A stretch of DNA of 62,276 nucleotides, from assembly GCF_016107575.1 (NCBI RefSeq), contig NZ_JABAST010000017.1, forward strand, positions 1 to 62,276, written 5' to 3'. The notes under the pieces are model-generated. The model was not told the origin of the DNA. It saw only the letters and a list, made by a program, of their open reading frames with translations, and did no database searches. Origin of the DNA: Psychrobacter faecalis (lineage in GTDB: Bacteria > Pseudomonadota > Gammaproteobacteria > Pseudomonadales > Moraxellaceae). Of the stretch, positions 7,273-16,571 are shown piece by piece. Each line of letters starts with the position of its first letter. Within the stretch, counting starts at the first letter, position 1. The position numbers and the translations under genes are program-made.

Positions 7273-8775
7273 CTAAACAGCAGGCTTAAATTTTCTACGA
7301 TAGATACTTCGCAACACTGGCATAAACACCATTAAAATAGCCAATAACCATAACACCATAGTGATAGGGCTGCCCCACAGAATACTTAGCTCACCTTGAG
7401 AAATAGATAGCGCGCGTCTTAAGTTAGATTCCATCAGCTCGCCCAAAACATAACCTAAAATAAGCGCTGATAATGGGAAGTTTAACTTACGTAAGAAATA
7501 ACCGAACACCCCGAGTGCGACCATAAAGACCAGATCAAAAGTCGTACTATGAATCGAGTATACGCCAACAAAGCTGACCGCAGCAATTGCTGGTACTAAG
7601 ATATAATTTGGCACGTTTAGCAATTTTGCAAATAAGCCAACCAATGGAATATTCATTACCAGCAAAATAACGTTACAGATAAATAAAGAGGCAATCAGAC
7701 CCCAAACGATATCAGGCTGCTCGGTAAATAACTGCGGACCTGGTGTGATGTTATATAGAGTCAATGCGCCCATCATGACCGCTGTGGTACCTGAACCTGG
7801 CACACCTAAAGTCAGCATAGGCACAAACGAGCCACAAGCTGAGGCATTATTCGCTGCCTCTGGCGATGCAACACCGCGCAGATCACCGTCGCCAAACGTA
7901 CCTTTATCACCAGCGATTTTGCGTTCACTGGCATAAGTCATGGCGCTTGCAATAGTAGCCCCTGCACCTGGCAAGATACCAACGACAAAGCCCATTAAAC
8001 CACTACGTAACATCGCGCCCAAGGTAAACATAAACTCTTTAAGGTTTAATAAACTACGCTTACCTTGCTCAATGACCTTGTGTCCAGTAGTAGTTTTTTC
8101 GAGTAAGATTAAGATTTCACTGACACTGAAAAAACCAATTACAATGGTGGTAAATTGGATGCCATCAGATAGATTGACCGAATCAAAAGTAAAGCGGTAA
8201 ATCCCTGTAACCGCATCGACACCAACCGTCGCCAAACCAAGACCGATTAGAGCGGCAATACCAGTTTTAACCGGTTGATCACCGACCAAACCGCTTAGAC
8301 ACGTAATAGCAAATACCATCAATACAAAATATTCGGCGGGCCCAAATGATATGGCCCACTTGGCTAATAACGGGGCAAATAAAACCACACCGATCGTGGC
8401 AATCGTTGCACCAATGAAGGAACTAACGGCGGATAAAGACAGTGCAATACCAGCTTTGCCTTGTTTGGCTAATGGATAACCATCTAACGTCGTCATAATA
8501 GCGCCAGCATCACCTGGTACGTTGATAAGAATGGCGGAGATACGACCACCATATTCACAACCAAGATAGACGGCGGCAAGTAAGATGAGCGCACTTTCTG
8601 GTGGTAATCCTAAAGCAAAGGCGAAAGGCAGTAATATCGCCACACCGTTAATAGGACCAAGTCCAGGCAACATACCGACAATGGTACCCAAAAAAGCACC
8701 GATAAGTGCAATCAGTAAGTTCTCTGGGGTAGATGCAATAGCGAAACCATGCATCAAAAAATCAAAAGTATCCAT
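7273..8775 (-). CDS. tctA: Tripartite tricarboxylate transporter, large permease TctA
   Basis: A 500-residue, highly hydrophobic protein of the TctA family, the 12-TM subunit that carries the substrate in tripartite tricarboxylate transporters. Family hallmarks are LPGLGPINGVAILLP near residue 38, a GILPGAGATIASAMTY loop and the conserved SPEAANNASACGSFVP segment before LGVPGSGTTAVMMGAL. Its length matches the family norm (~500). The ATG at 8775 has an AGGATAG ribosome site and starts 5 bases after the tctB stop, so the two permease genes are co-translated. It acts in the inner membrane with TctB and the binding protein TctC encoded upstream, using an ion gradient for energy. The substrate (citrate, another tri- or dicarboxylate, or an aromatic acid) cannot be read from sequence. 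Confidence 0.93.
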   Translation of the reverse strand: MDTFDFLMHGFAIASTPENLLIALIGAFLGTIVGMLPGLGPINGVAILLPFAFALGLPPESALILLAAVYLGCEYGGRISAILINVPGDAGAIMTTLDGYPLAKQGKAGIALSLSAVSSFIGATIATIGVVLFAPLLAKWAISFGPAEYFVLMVFAITCLSGLVGDQPVKTGIAALIGLGLATVGVDAVTGIYRFTFDSVNLSDGIQFTTIVIGFFSVSEILILLEKTTTGHKVIEQGKRSLLNLKEFMFTLGAMLRSGLMGFVVGILPGAGATIASAMTYASERKIAGDKGTFGDGDLRGVASPEAANNASACGSFVPMLTLGVPGSGTTAVMMGALTLYNITPGPQLFTEQPDIVWGLIASLFICNVILLVMNIPLVGLFAKLLNVPNYILVPAIAAVSFVGVYSIHSTTFDLVFMVALGVFGYFLRKLNFPLSALILGYVLGELMESNLRRALSISQGELSILWGSPITMVLWLLAILMVFMPVLRSIYRRKFKPAV

Positions 8776-8780
8776 ACTGG

Positions 8781-9236
8781 CTATCCTATTATCCCTGATA
8801 ACAATCCAAGTGGTAATTTGACATCCAAAAGTATGTCAAATAAGACGTATAAGCCAATACTGATTAACACTGAAAAGATAAAGCTTTTAAGCGGGTTGCC
8901 AGCAAATAGTAAACCTACGGCAAAGGACATCAGAATGGTGGCAACAATAAAGCCCAGTACCTCAAAAATCAAACCATAGACAAGTAACGCAAGCGCACAA
9001 AGTACTAAGTTTCTAATGATTGGTTTGGTGAGCCCTAATTCTATCGGCTTGGTAAAGCTTGCTGGACGAAAAGCAACAACTAGCGCGCCAAATGCCAGCA
9101 ATGAAAAAATTAAAATCGGGTAAGGGCGAGGGCCGATGGGATCGTAGGCAATAGGGGCGACATAGCCAATGGCTAGGTATATCAAAAATAAGCTCACCAG
9201 TGCCATTAGCCCAGAAAACAGACGTTCCATAGTCAT
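8781..9236 (-). CDS. tctB: Tripartite tricarboxylate transporter, small permease TctB
   Basis: A 151-residue protein with four predicted membrane segments: LMALVSLFLIYLAIGYV, PYPILIFSLLAFGALVV, LVLCALALLVYGLIFEVLGF, and a C-terminal hydrophobic stretch. Size and topology match TctB, the poorly conserved small membrane subunit that partners TctA. The ATG at 9236 has a good AGGAG site 7-8 bases upstream. It lies between tctC and tctA, the standard gene order, and is separated from tctC by a strong hairpin. Confidence 0.88.
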   Translation of the reverse strand: MTMERLFSGLMALVSLFLIYLAIGYVAPIAYDPIGPRPYPILIFSLLAFGALVVAFRPASFTKPIELGLTKPIIRNLVLCALALLVYGLIFEVLGFIVATILMSFAVGLLFAGNPLKSFIFSVLISIGLYVLFDILLDVKLPLGLLSGIIG

Positions 9237-9262
9237 AATAGGACTCCTAGAATGTTAGGGCA

Positions 9263-9297
9263 AAAAGGCTGGCATCTCTATTTTCTGCCAGCCTTTT
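9263..9297 (-). terminator. Intercistronic hairpin between tctC and tctB (attenuator or mRNA stabiliser)
   Basis: A perfect 12-bp stem (AAAAGGCTGGCA / TGCCAGCCTTTT, 11-base loop) sits in the tctC-tctB gap. On the transcribed minus strand it is followed by a five-T run, so it can act as a partial terminator. This would give more binding protein than permease. Confidence 0.7.
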
Positions 9298-9353
9298 GAG
9301 AATACGATTAAACTTTAGTATTCAATCAATAACGTGATTGAACACCAAGCTCA

Positions 9354-10391
9354 CTATTTGGCTTCAGCCTCAACAAGACCGTATTCAGCAGACAACTCAC
9401 GAAGCTCGCCCGTACGCTTATAAACATACTCTTGTAGCTCTTCACCGGTCATAGAGAACGGCAATAATTCTTGCTGTTCACGTAGCTCAGCAAATTTTGG
9501 ATCGGCAAGCATCTTATCAAAGGCGTCCTTCCACCAGTTATAAGCACTTGGGCTCACATCTGGACCCATGTAGTAACCACGAACGACCGGCCACGTGACA
9601 TCATAGCCTTGCTCTTTAGCAGTAGGAATATCGCTCATAGTGCCATCCAACCTTTCATCGGCAAATACGGCTAGGACGCGCAATTTGCCAGCAGTGGTTT
9701 GCGGCATAAGCTCGGCAATGCCAGCACTAACGGCGGTGATGTGATTACCCATGACCGCTGTGATTGCTTCACCGCCACCTTCCATCGCCACATACGTCAT
9801 GTCGTTAGGATTGACGCCAACGGCTTTGGCCAATATGGCAGTTTGCATCCAATCTTGACCACCGACACTACCGCCCGCGCCGAAGCTGACTGATTTTGGA
9901 TTTGTTTTTAGAACCTTAACCAAATCATCTAAAGTTTTGATGTCTGAATCCGCATTGACGGCGACAGCGCCATAATCTGTGCCGACACCGGCTAGCCATT
10001 TCACATCTTTTTCAGTGAATTTACCAAATTTACCTTGTGATAAATTAAGAATAGAGCCGGTTGAGAAGGCAATAATGGCATCACCATTATCACGATCATT
10101 GGCAACGATTTTGTTATAAGCAACCGCACCAACCCCGCCTGGCATATAAGTCACGCGCATAGGATCCTTTAAGATGCCAGTGTCTTTCAAACCCGCTTGA
10201 GCAAGCTTACAAGTCAAGTCGAAGCCGCCGCCTGGCTTGGCAGGTGCGATACATTCAGGACGTGAAGGAGCAGTCAGCTCACTTGAGCCATCTGTCGCGG
10301 CTGCATCTGTACTGGTCGTTTCATTAGCGTTGTTACAGGCAGTCAAAGATAGAATAGATAGGCCAAGAGCCAGATAGGAAAGTTTTTTCAC
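9354..10391 (-). CDS. tctC: TctC/Bug-family substrate-binding protein, predicted lipoprotein
   Basis: A 345-residue protein of the tripartite tricarboxylate receptor (Bug) family. The family fold shows in the N-terminal ECIAPAKPGGGFD motif, the PGGVGAVAYN loop and SFGAGGSVGGQDW in the middle. The N-terminus is a lipoprotein signal (MKKLSYLALGLSILSLTAC, lipobox LTAC, acyl-Cys19) followed by an Asn/Thr/Ser/Asp-rich linker. The protein should therefore be tethered in the envelope rather than free in the periplasm. The start is GTG at 10391 with AGGAG upstream. It is first in the tctCBA operon and delivers the carboxylate to TctBA. Confidence 0.9.
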   Translation of the reverse strand: MKKLSYLALGLSILSLTACNNANETTSTDAAATDGSSELTAPSRPECIAPAKPGGGFDLTCKLAQAGLKDTGILKDPMRVTYMPGGVGAVAYNKIVANDRDNGDAIIAFSTGSILNLSQGKFGKFTEKDVKWLAGVGTDYGAVAVNADSDIKTLDDLVKVLKTNPKSVSFGAGGSVGGQDWMQTAILAKAVGVNPNDMTYVAMEGGGEAITAVMGNHITAVSAGIAELMPQTTAGKLRVLAVFADERLDGTMSDIPTAKEQGYDVTWPVVRGYYMGPDVSPSAYNWWKDAFDKMLADPKFAELREQQELLPFSMTGEELQEYVYKRTGELRELSAEYGLVEAEAK

Positions 10392-10691
10392 ACGACACTC
10401 CTTGTGTGTATATTTGTACTAAAGTTTCAATAGAATTCTGATCGGCGCAACCCGTTATTAATGTTTGAAGCTACGATCAGACTAACGAAGTTTCTGCATT
10501 TCATCAAAATATGTTTTTTTGTCACTGTATAAAAGTAACAGAATATTTTGTAAATGACAAGAAACATATGTATGTCTGTATGAATTTTATTATACTATAG
10601 AGACGCATAAGGGTATTGACTATTATTCTTATGCTTAGCTTTCAGTTATAAATAACAAACACTTTTATAGCTTTCTCTTATTTATAAGGCA
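10392..10691. other. Promoter region of tctCBA
   Basis: A 300-base AT-rich spacer between tctC and the next minus-strand gene. A minus-strand TATAAT (plus-strand 10589-10594) is a possible -10 for tctC, but the matching -35 is weak. CATAAG (10607-10612) and CTTATG (10629-10634) form a short inverted repeat next to it that could be an operator. No gene is seen. Confidence 0.35.
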
Positions 10692-11981
10692 TTAAAAGAT
10701 AAGTTGGATCACTAAGATTGCTATTATCCCAACACAGATGTCTAAGGGCACAGCTTTGAATAACAGAGCAGTAAAGAGCTTATTTTTTTCTATAACGACT
10801 TGAGAGGCGCCTAACATGAGACTACCACCTGATGAAAAAGGTGACAGTGATGAGCTTTGCGCGCCCACAACAATACAGGTAAAGAGTAATAAAGGACTTA
10901 TGCCAGAGGCAACGGCTAGGGGTAACACTATAGGAAACAAAGTAGGGGCGACGACGCCAAGTGTACTGGCAAATACGGACATGATTGCGCTGATAACGAA
11001 GACTAGCGTCGGTATCAACCAGATAGGGACGTTGGTACTGAGCCATTCGGTGAGCTCGTAAATGACCCCTACCTCTACACCGAGGCGAATCAACATACCG
11101 ACACCGCAAATCATAATAAGCGTATTCCAAGGTATGAGTGCTATCACTGCTCTTTCGTCGCCTAACTTTAAAAATAGGCTGATTAAAGCAAAAATAACCG
11201 CGATAAAACCAATATCGATCCGAGCGTTCAAAAACTCAATCGCTGATATTTGCGGCATGAGCAGATTTAAAACAGGGACAATCAGTACAGTCGCCATCAT
11301 GATAAAAATCAGCATAATAGATTGTTTTTGCTTACTATCAAAAGGCTCTGGCATTGTCGTTTCAATCGAGATTTTGCTATTTTTGGCATTGAACACGCTA
11401 TAGCCACCTAAGAGAATTACAGGTATGACAAAAGTAGCAGCGAAAACCCCTAAAATATAAGTAAAGCTATTATCATTGGCAACGCCTGCGCCGCGCATCA
11501 GCTCTCTAAAGATAACGCCGCTTTGTGAGGTAATAAAGTTAGCACCGGCGAGCGCGCCATAATTGACAGATAAGGTGGCAATAACGATGTTTAAATTGGT
11601 ACGTTTAGACAAAAGCAGAATCATCGGTGCCATTGTCGCCAAAACGGTGTAATAGCCTGCGCCTAAGCCTGCGACAACTGTAGCAACAAAAAAGATAATC
11701 AATGGCAAAAATGCTGGAAAATGACGACACCTATAGATTAAATGATTCGATAATTTCTCTAACGCACCGTTTGCGAGAGGGAAGTTATAAAAAAGCGTCA
11801 CAGCAAAAATAACAAAGAAGATTTTTAGCGGCCATAGCTCAATAATCTCATAAGCCTTTAGACCCATACCGAAACAACCAATCAGATACGAAAACGCAAT
11901 AGCAAACAAGCCGATATTGATTTTGGTGGTATAGCCTAAAATAATGCATATTACGATGGCTGCGAGAATATAAAGTGTCAC
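10692..11981 (-). CDS. SLC13/MatC-like organic-acid permease
   Basis: A 429-residue polytopic membrane protein with about 11-12 hydrophobic segments. The N-terminal part (MTLYILAAIVICIILGYTTK and on) resembles the N-terminal domain of MatC dicarboxylate carriers. The duplicated hydrophobic halves and the small-residue-rich loop near the end (SSSLSPFSSGGSLMLGAS) fit the ion-transporter superfamily that includes citrate, malonate and dicarboxylate carriers. The start is GTG at 11981 with AAGGGG 7 bases upstream. It is separated from the divergent GntR-type regulator by ~300 bases that hold an inverted repeat, and it lies behind tctCBA on the same strand. A role in uptake of the same or a related organic acid is an inference. 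Confidence 0.7.
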   Translation of the reverse strand: MTLYILAAIVICIILGYTTKINIGLFAIAFSYLIGCFGMGLKAYEIIELWPLKIFFVIFAVTLFYNFPLANGALEKLSNHLIYRCRHFPAFLPLIIFFVATVVAGLGAGYYTVLATMAPMILLLSKRTNLNIVIATLSVNYGALAGANFITSQSGVIFRELMRGAGVANDNSFTYILGVFAATFVIPVILLGGYSVFNAKNSKISIETTMPEPFDSKQKQSIMLIFIMMATVLIVPVLNLLMPQISAIEFLNARIDIGFIAVIFALISLFLKLGDERAVIALIPWNTLIMICGVGMLIRLGVEVGVIYELTEWLSTNVPIWLIPTLVFVISAIMSVFASTLGVVAPTLFPIVLPLAVASGISPLLLFTCIVVGAQSSSLSPFSSGGSLMLGASQVVIEKNKLFTALLFKAVPLDICVGIIAILVIQLIF

Positions 11982-12010
11982 AACTGCCCCTTGATTTTAA
12001 CGGTATGAAT

Positions 12011-12040
12011 TCTATAAAAAGCCATAGCAGCTTTTATAGA
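12011..12040. promoter_or_regulatory. Inverted repeat upstream of the organic-acid permease; candidate operator
   Basis: TCTATAAAAAGC and GCTTTTATAGA form an inverted repeat (one-base bulge, 7-base centre). It lies about 30 bases upstream of the permease start and between it and the divergent GntR-family gene. The position suits an operator or a 5'-leader hairpin. There is no T-run, so it is not a terminator. Confidence 0.4.
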
Positions 12041-12278
12041 GTAAAAAGCAGTACGCTAATATCGAAAAATAACTTTATAAACGATAAGTCAAATAAGCCT
12101 TAGCAGCGCCTCTAATTAAGTAGAATGATAGCAAAAAAACTCATATGAATTAGATAAGGTTGATAATAACAAGCGGATCAAAAATACCTATTAAAACGAT
12201 TAGAATAGTCTTACTTTTACGGCAATAATGTCGCTTAAAAAAATCGAGTTATTAAAAATTTTCCATGACGGTGAAACA

Positions 12279-13004
12279 ATGATAGACAATTTCAAAAACT
12301 TTAAAATGCCACGATATGAGCAGGTAAGATGGCACATACAAACCTTACTGACAGAGAGCAAGTGGGATGAAAACACACCTTTACCTAGCGAGCAAGAGTT
12401 TGCTGATAAATATCAGGTATCGGTAGGCACCGTGCGTAAAGCGGTTGAAAAACTGGTGGAGGAAGGGGTTTTAATAAAACAGCAGGGCAGAGGGACGTTT
12501 TTAAAGCGTCCAGATTTTAATAGCTCATTATTAAGGTTTTTTAAATTTCGTGATAAAGAATCTGGTTATGTTACGCCAACGGGAATAATTAAAAAAATCT
12601 CAGTGATAGACGCGATTGATGATATTAACCAAAAATTAGATATAGATGAACATGAAGCGCTCATTTATATAGAGCGGGTTCGTATTGTCGAAGATAAAGT
12701 CTTACTGAGTGAAAAGATATGGCTTCCTAAAAACTGTTACGAAGCCTTTGCAAACTTGGCGCCTGAAGATTTTGAGAATCTTCTTTATCCTTTTTATTAT
12801 ACAAAATGTGGTCAGTTTGTGTCGTCTGCCGTCGAGACGCTATTTTTTATAACCAATCATATAGACCCTTATTTAGGCAATAATAAACAAGAAAGTTTGG
12901 TTAAAGTATGCCGTATTGCCAAAAATTTAGAGGGTGACCCTATCGAGTATAGGGAGTCATATGGACTGGCAGGGAAATTTAGTTATGAAATCAATATCAT
13001 TTAA
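12279..13004 (+). CDS. GntR-family (HutC/UTRA subfamily) transcriptional regulator
   Basis: A ~241-residue regulator. An N-terminal winged helix-turn-helix (PRYEQVRWHIQTLL, then LPSEQEFADKYQVSVGTVRKAVEKLVEEG, then GRGTFL) is typical of GntR proteins. The C-terminal ~150 residues have the UTRA ligand-binding pattern (ALIYIERVRIVEDKVLLSEKIWLP, then EYRESY). I chose the ATG at 12279 because GGTGA lies just upstream and it gives the usual length; an earlier ATG at 12228 would add 17 residues but has no ribosome site. It is divergent from the organic-acid permease and close to tctCBA, so it probably represses or induces these transporters in response to a small ligand. The ligand is unknown. Confidence 0.85.
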   Translation: MIDNFKNFKMPRYEQVRWHIQTLLTESKWDENTPLPSEQEFADKYQVSVGTVRKAVEKLVEEGVLIKQQGRGTFLKRPDFNSSLLRFFKFRDKESGYVTPTGIIKKISVIDAIDDINQKLDIDEHEALIYIERVRIVEDKVLLSEKIWLPKNCYEAFANLAPEDFENLLYPFYYTKCGQFVSSAVETLFFITNHIDPYLGNNKQESLVKVCRIAKNLEGDPIEYRESYGLAGKFSYEINII

Positions 13005-13041
13005 TCATTATGATAGACCGTCAATAAAACCAAATGACTTA

Positions 13042-13815
13042 TTAAAACAGCACATTGACGTTTCTTATTATCATTATCAGCCCACTAATAACCATGAGTA
13101 TGAGTAGCATTATTCTAAACTGACTAATCGTCATTCCCGCTAAAAAATGCTTACCAATGATATTGCCGACGACCGCACCTAACCCTAGTACCAGTCCATA
13201 TAGCCAAAGTCTGGCAGGGAATACGCCAAAGAAAGCGTAGCCGCCGATTTGCATGATACCCACAAAAAAGGAGTTGGCAGTTTTAGTAGCAATCAGGTTT
13301 TCTTTTTCTAGCCCAGCATTCATATAAAAAGGGTTGAGTATAGGTCCGAGACCACCGACCAAAGTACTCATAAAAGCAATGACAAAACCCAAAGGTATAA
13401 AGCCGAATTTTGGCATATCAAAGGTTTTATCGACTTTACCGAACCTATATTGGAAAATGGTCGATACCAAAAATACGCCAACCAATAACTGAATCCACCC
13501 TGCATCCAAGCGACTAAATACCAAGGCGGCAAGCCATGCCCCTACAATGGCACTAGGAACATAGTATCTGGTCAAGGACCAATCAATGTCATGCCAAAAT
13601 AGATAGAGCCGTGAGGCATTGCTAATAAGCGTGGCCAAATTGATCACGGGAGGCGTAACGGCTGTTCCTATCATTGAAGAGGTGACAGGTATCAATAGCA
13701 TGGCCCCGCCGCCGCCAGACACCGTAGAGATGATAAAAGCGACCATGCCAGCGACAAATAAGCCTGCCAAGTGCCAATTCGGGATGGTGTGCAATAGCTC
13801 TAAAACACTGGTCAC
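13042..13815 (-). CDS. TSUP-family (TauE/SafE) membrane permease
   Basis: A 257-residue membrane protein of the sulfite exporter TauE/SafE family. It has a GGGGAMLLIP motif in the first half and a related GGLGPILNPF loop in the second, the usual twofold pattern of 7-8 TM TSUP proteins. The start is GTG at 13815 with AGGAT upstream. TSUP proteins move small sulfonates, sulfite or organic anions; the substrate here is unknown. It converges on the GntR-type gene with a 37-base gap, so it may belong functionally to the organic-acid locus, but that is only proximity. Confidence 0.85.
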   Translation of the reverse strand: MTSVLELLHTIPNWHLAGLFVAGMVAFIISTVSGGGGAMLLIPVTSSMIGTAVTPPVINLATLISNASRLYLFWHDIDWSLTRYYVPSAIVGAWLAALVFSRLDAGWIQLLVGVFLVSTIFQYRFGKVDKTFDMPKFGFIPLGFVIAFMSTLVGGLGPILNPFYMNAGLEKENLIATKTANSFFVGIMQIGGYAFFGVFPARLWLYGLVLGLGAVVGNIIGKHFLAGMTISQFRIMLLILMVISGLIMIIRNVNVLF

Positions 13816-14068
13816 TATAAAATCCTATTCCATCAAATTCTAAAGTATCTTAAATGACTGATAGTATGAGTAGTCGAGGTGTTTAATCTAGTAATCTACT
13901 TTATTAAGGCCTCTAAAATGCAAACTGCGGCAATACCCCGTAAAACTAATAATAGCTCAGTTCAAAATAACTGGTATTTAATGCTGTTTGGAAGAGACTT
14001 ACATTATCTTAATCTTTGATAAAGTATAGTGGCACCAACGCTTGCTCATTGTTGTTCCGCCAGACCTG

Positions 14069-14115
14069 CTAGCCATTAAGCTTTGTTTGAGAGACGAACA
14101 AAGCTTAATGGCTAG
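14069..14115. repeat. Perfect 19-bp inverted repeat (hairpin) between two divergent genes
   Basis: The arms at 14069-14087 (CTAGCCATTAAGCTTTGTT) and 14097-14115 are exact reverse complements around a 9-base loop. No T-run follows on either strand, and it lies upstream of both flanking genes, so it is not an ordinary terminator. The rest of the 425-base spacer (13816-14240) shows no gene. Confidence 0.75.
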
Positions 14116-14240
14116 GCAACATAGAAATGTTACTATAACTCTTAAAGCTAATAACGATGACAGTTATTTAATGCTGATTGTTTGCTAGCAGTCGTTTTTA
14201 GTATCCATTCATTTAAAACTAAAATAATTAGGAGCAAAAC

Positions 14241-15218
14241 ATGGGCTTATTGGTCGATGGTCAATGGCAAGATAAATGGTATGACACCGAGGCGAGCGGT
14301 GGACGCTTTGTACGCGAAGATGCTGGTTTTAGAAACTGGGTAACAGCGGACGGTAGTGCAGGCCCAACCGGCGTGGGTGGCTTTAAAGCCGAAGCCAATC
14401 GCTATCATTTATATGTCTCGCTTGCCTGTCCTTGGGCACACCGCACCACGATTTATCGCAAGCTCAAAGGCTTGGAAGATATGATTTCGCTGTCTGTTGT
14501 GCATCCGTTTATGGGCGATAAAGGTTGGACGTTTGCAGAAGGTGCTGGCGTGATTGCCGATCCGATTGTCAATGCCAGCTATTTATATGAAGTATATGTC
14601 GCTGCCAAGCCTGATTATACCGGACGCGTCACAGTGCCAATATTATGGGACAAAAAAACCAATACCATCGTCAGTAATGAATCCTCTGAAATCATTCGGA
14701 TGTTAAATTCTGCTTTTGATGAAGCAGGGGCGACGGACGTTAATTTTTTACCAAAAGCGTTGCTCGCAGAAATCGATACGATTAATGAATTCGTGTATTC
14801 AGCGGTGAATAACGGCGTGTATAAAGCAGGGTTTGCCACAACCGAAGCTGCGTACAAAGAAGCGGTAGTGACGCTATTTGACGCGCTTGATACGTTAGAG
14901 GCACGTTTGGCTGACCAACGTTACTTGCTCGGTGATACGATTACTGAGGCCGATTGGCGCTTATTTACCACGCTAGTACGGTTCGATGCGGTATATGTTG
15001 GGCATTTTAAATGTAATATCCGCCGTATTGTTGATTATCCCAATCTTTGGGGTTATCTGCGTGATTTATATCAGGTGCCCGGTATCGCCGAGACGGTCAG
15101 TATCGAGCATATCAAGGCGCATTATTATACCAGTCACGCCAACATTAATCCCACGCGTATTATCCCTGTCGGTCCCGTGCTTGATTTTAACGAACCTCAT
15201 GACCGTGCACGTTTCTAG
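14241..15218 (+). CDS. yqjG: Glutathionyl-hydroquinone reductase (Xi-class glutathione S-transferase, YqjG type)
   Basis: A 325-residue cytosolic enzyme of the Xi-class GST family, which reduces glutathionyl-(hydro)quinones with glutathione. The N-terminal thioredoxin-like domain carries the active-site motif LACPWAHRTT with Cys63, the same position as in YqjG. It follows the usual FVREDAGFRNWV lead-in. A helical C-terminal domain includes LGDTITEADWRLFTTLVRFD, and the family ending IIPVGPVLDF is present. Length and motifs match full-length members. The ATG has AGGAG upstream. It faces hemB across a shared terminator. Its role is probably redox protection or quinone detoxification. Confidence 0.9.
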   Translation: MGLLVDGQWQDKWYDTEASGGRFVREDAGFRNWVTADGSAGPTGVGGFKAEANRYHLYVSLACPWAHRTTIYRKLKGLEDMISLSVVHPFMGDKGWTFAEGAGVIADPIVNASYLYEVYVAAKPDYTGRVTVPILWDKKTNTIVSNESSEIIRMLNSAFDEAGATDVNFLPKALLAEIDTINEFVYSAVNNGVYKAGFATTEAAYKEAVVTLFDALDTLEARLADQRYLLGDTITEADWRLFTTLVRFDAVYVGHFKCNIRRIVDYPNLWGYLRDLYQVPGIAETVSIEHIKAHYYTSHANINPTRIIPVGPVLDFNEPHDRARF

Positions 15219-15246
15219 CTTTTATTGAGCTTTTTAAATTAAGCTA

Positions 15247-15290
15247 AAAAAAACCGCGCTAGCTTGTATATAAGCTGGCGCGGTTCTTTG
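15247..15290. terminator. Bidirectional terminator between yqjG-like gene and hemB
   Basis: A 14-bp stem (AACCGCGCTAGCTT / AAGCTGGCGCGGTT, one G-T pair, six-base loop) lies between convergent genes. The minus strand is followed by eight T residues, so it is strong for hemB; the plus strand has a weaker TTCTTT tail. Confidence 0.85.
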
Positions 15291-15311
15291 TATAAAACGA
15301 TTTAATTTATA

Positions 15312-16328
<1,017 letters not shown>

Positions 16329-16485
16329 TTATTTGATTTTAAGCATGGTTATTTATAAGCTTTATTAAGCAAGCTGTTTTAAAGACTGGTTTTTATAAGA
16401 TTGGTATCATTAAGAGAATAAAAAGGCCGTTGGTATAATGTTGTACGATAACTGGCACTACTATAACCAATAGTGACTATCGAAA

Positions 16486-16514
16486 GCAAAAAGCCCTACC
16501 AAGTCGGTAGGGCT
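16486..16514 (-). terminator. Terminator of the RND efflux operon
   Basis: On the minus strand, AGCCCTACC and GGTAGGGCT pair around a five-base loop and are followed by a T-run. It lies about 60 bases beyond the stop of the outer-membrane channel gene. Confidence 0.8.
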
Positions 16515-16571
16515 GATTGTAGATATCGACTATCAAGGTGAGGAAAATTTTCCCACAACCTTTAGAGCTAC

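Noticed and set aside
12228..12278. Longer N-terminus for the GntR-family regulator
   Set aside because: The upstream ATG lacks a ribosome site and adds 17 residues not typical for the family; GGTGA precedes the ATG at 12279.
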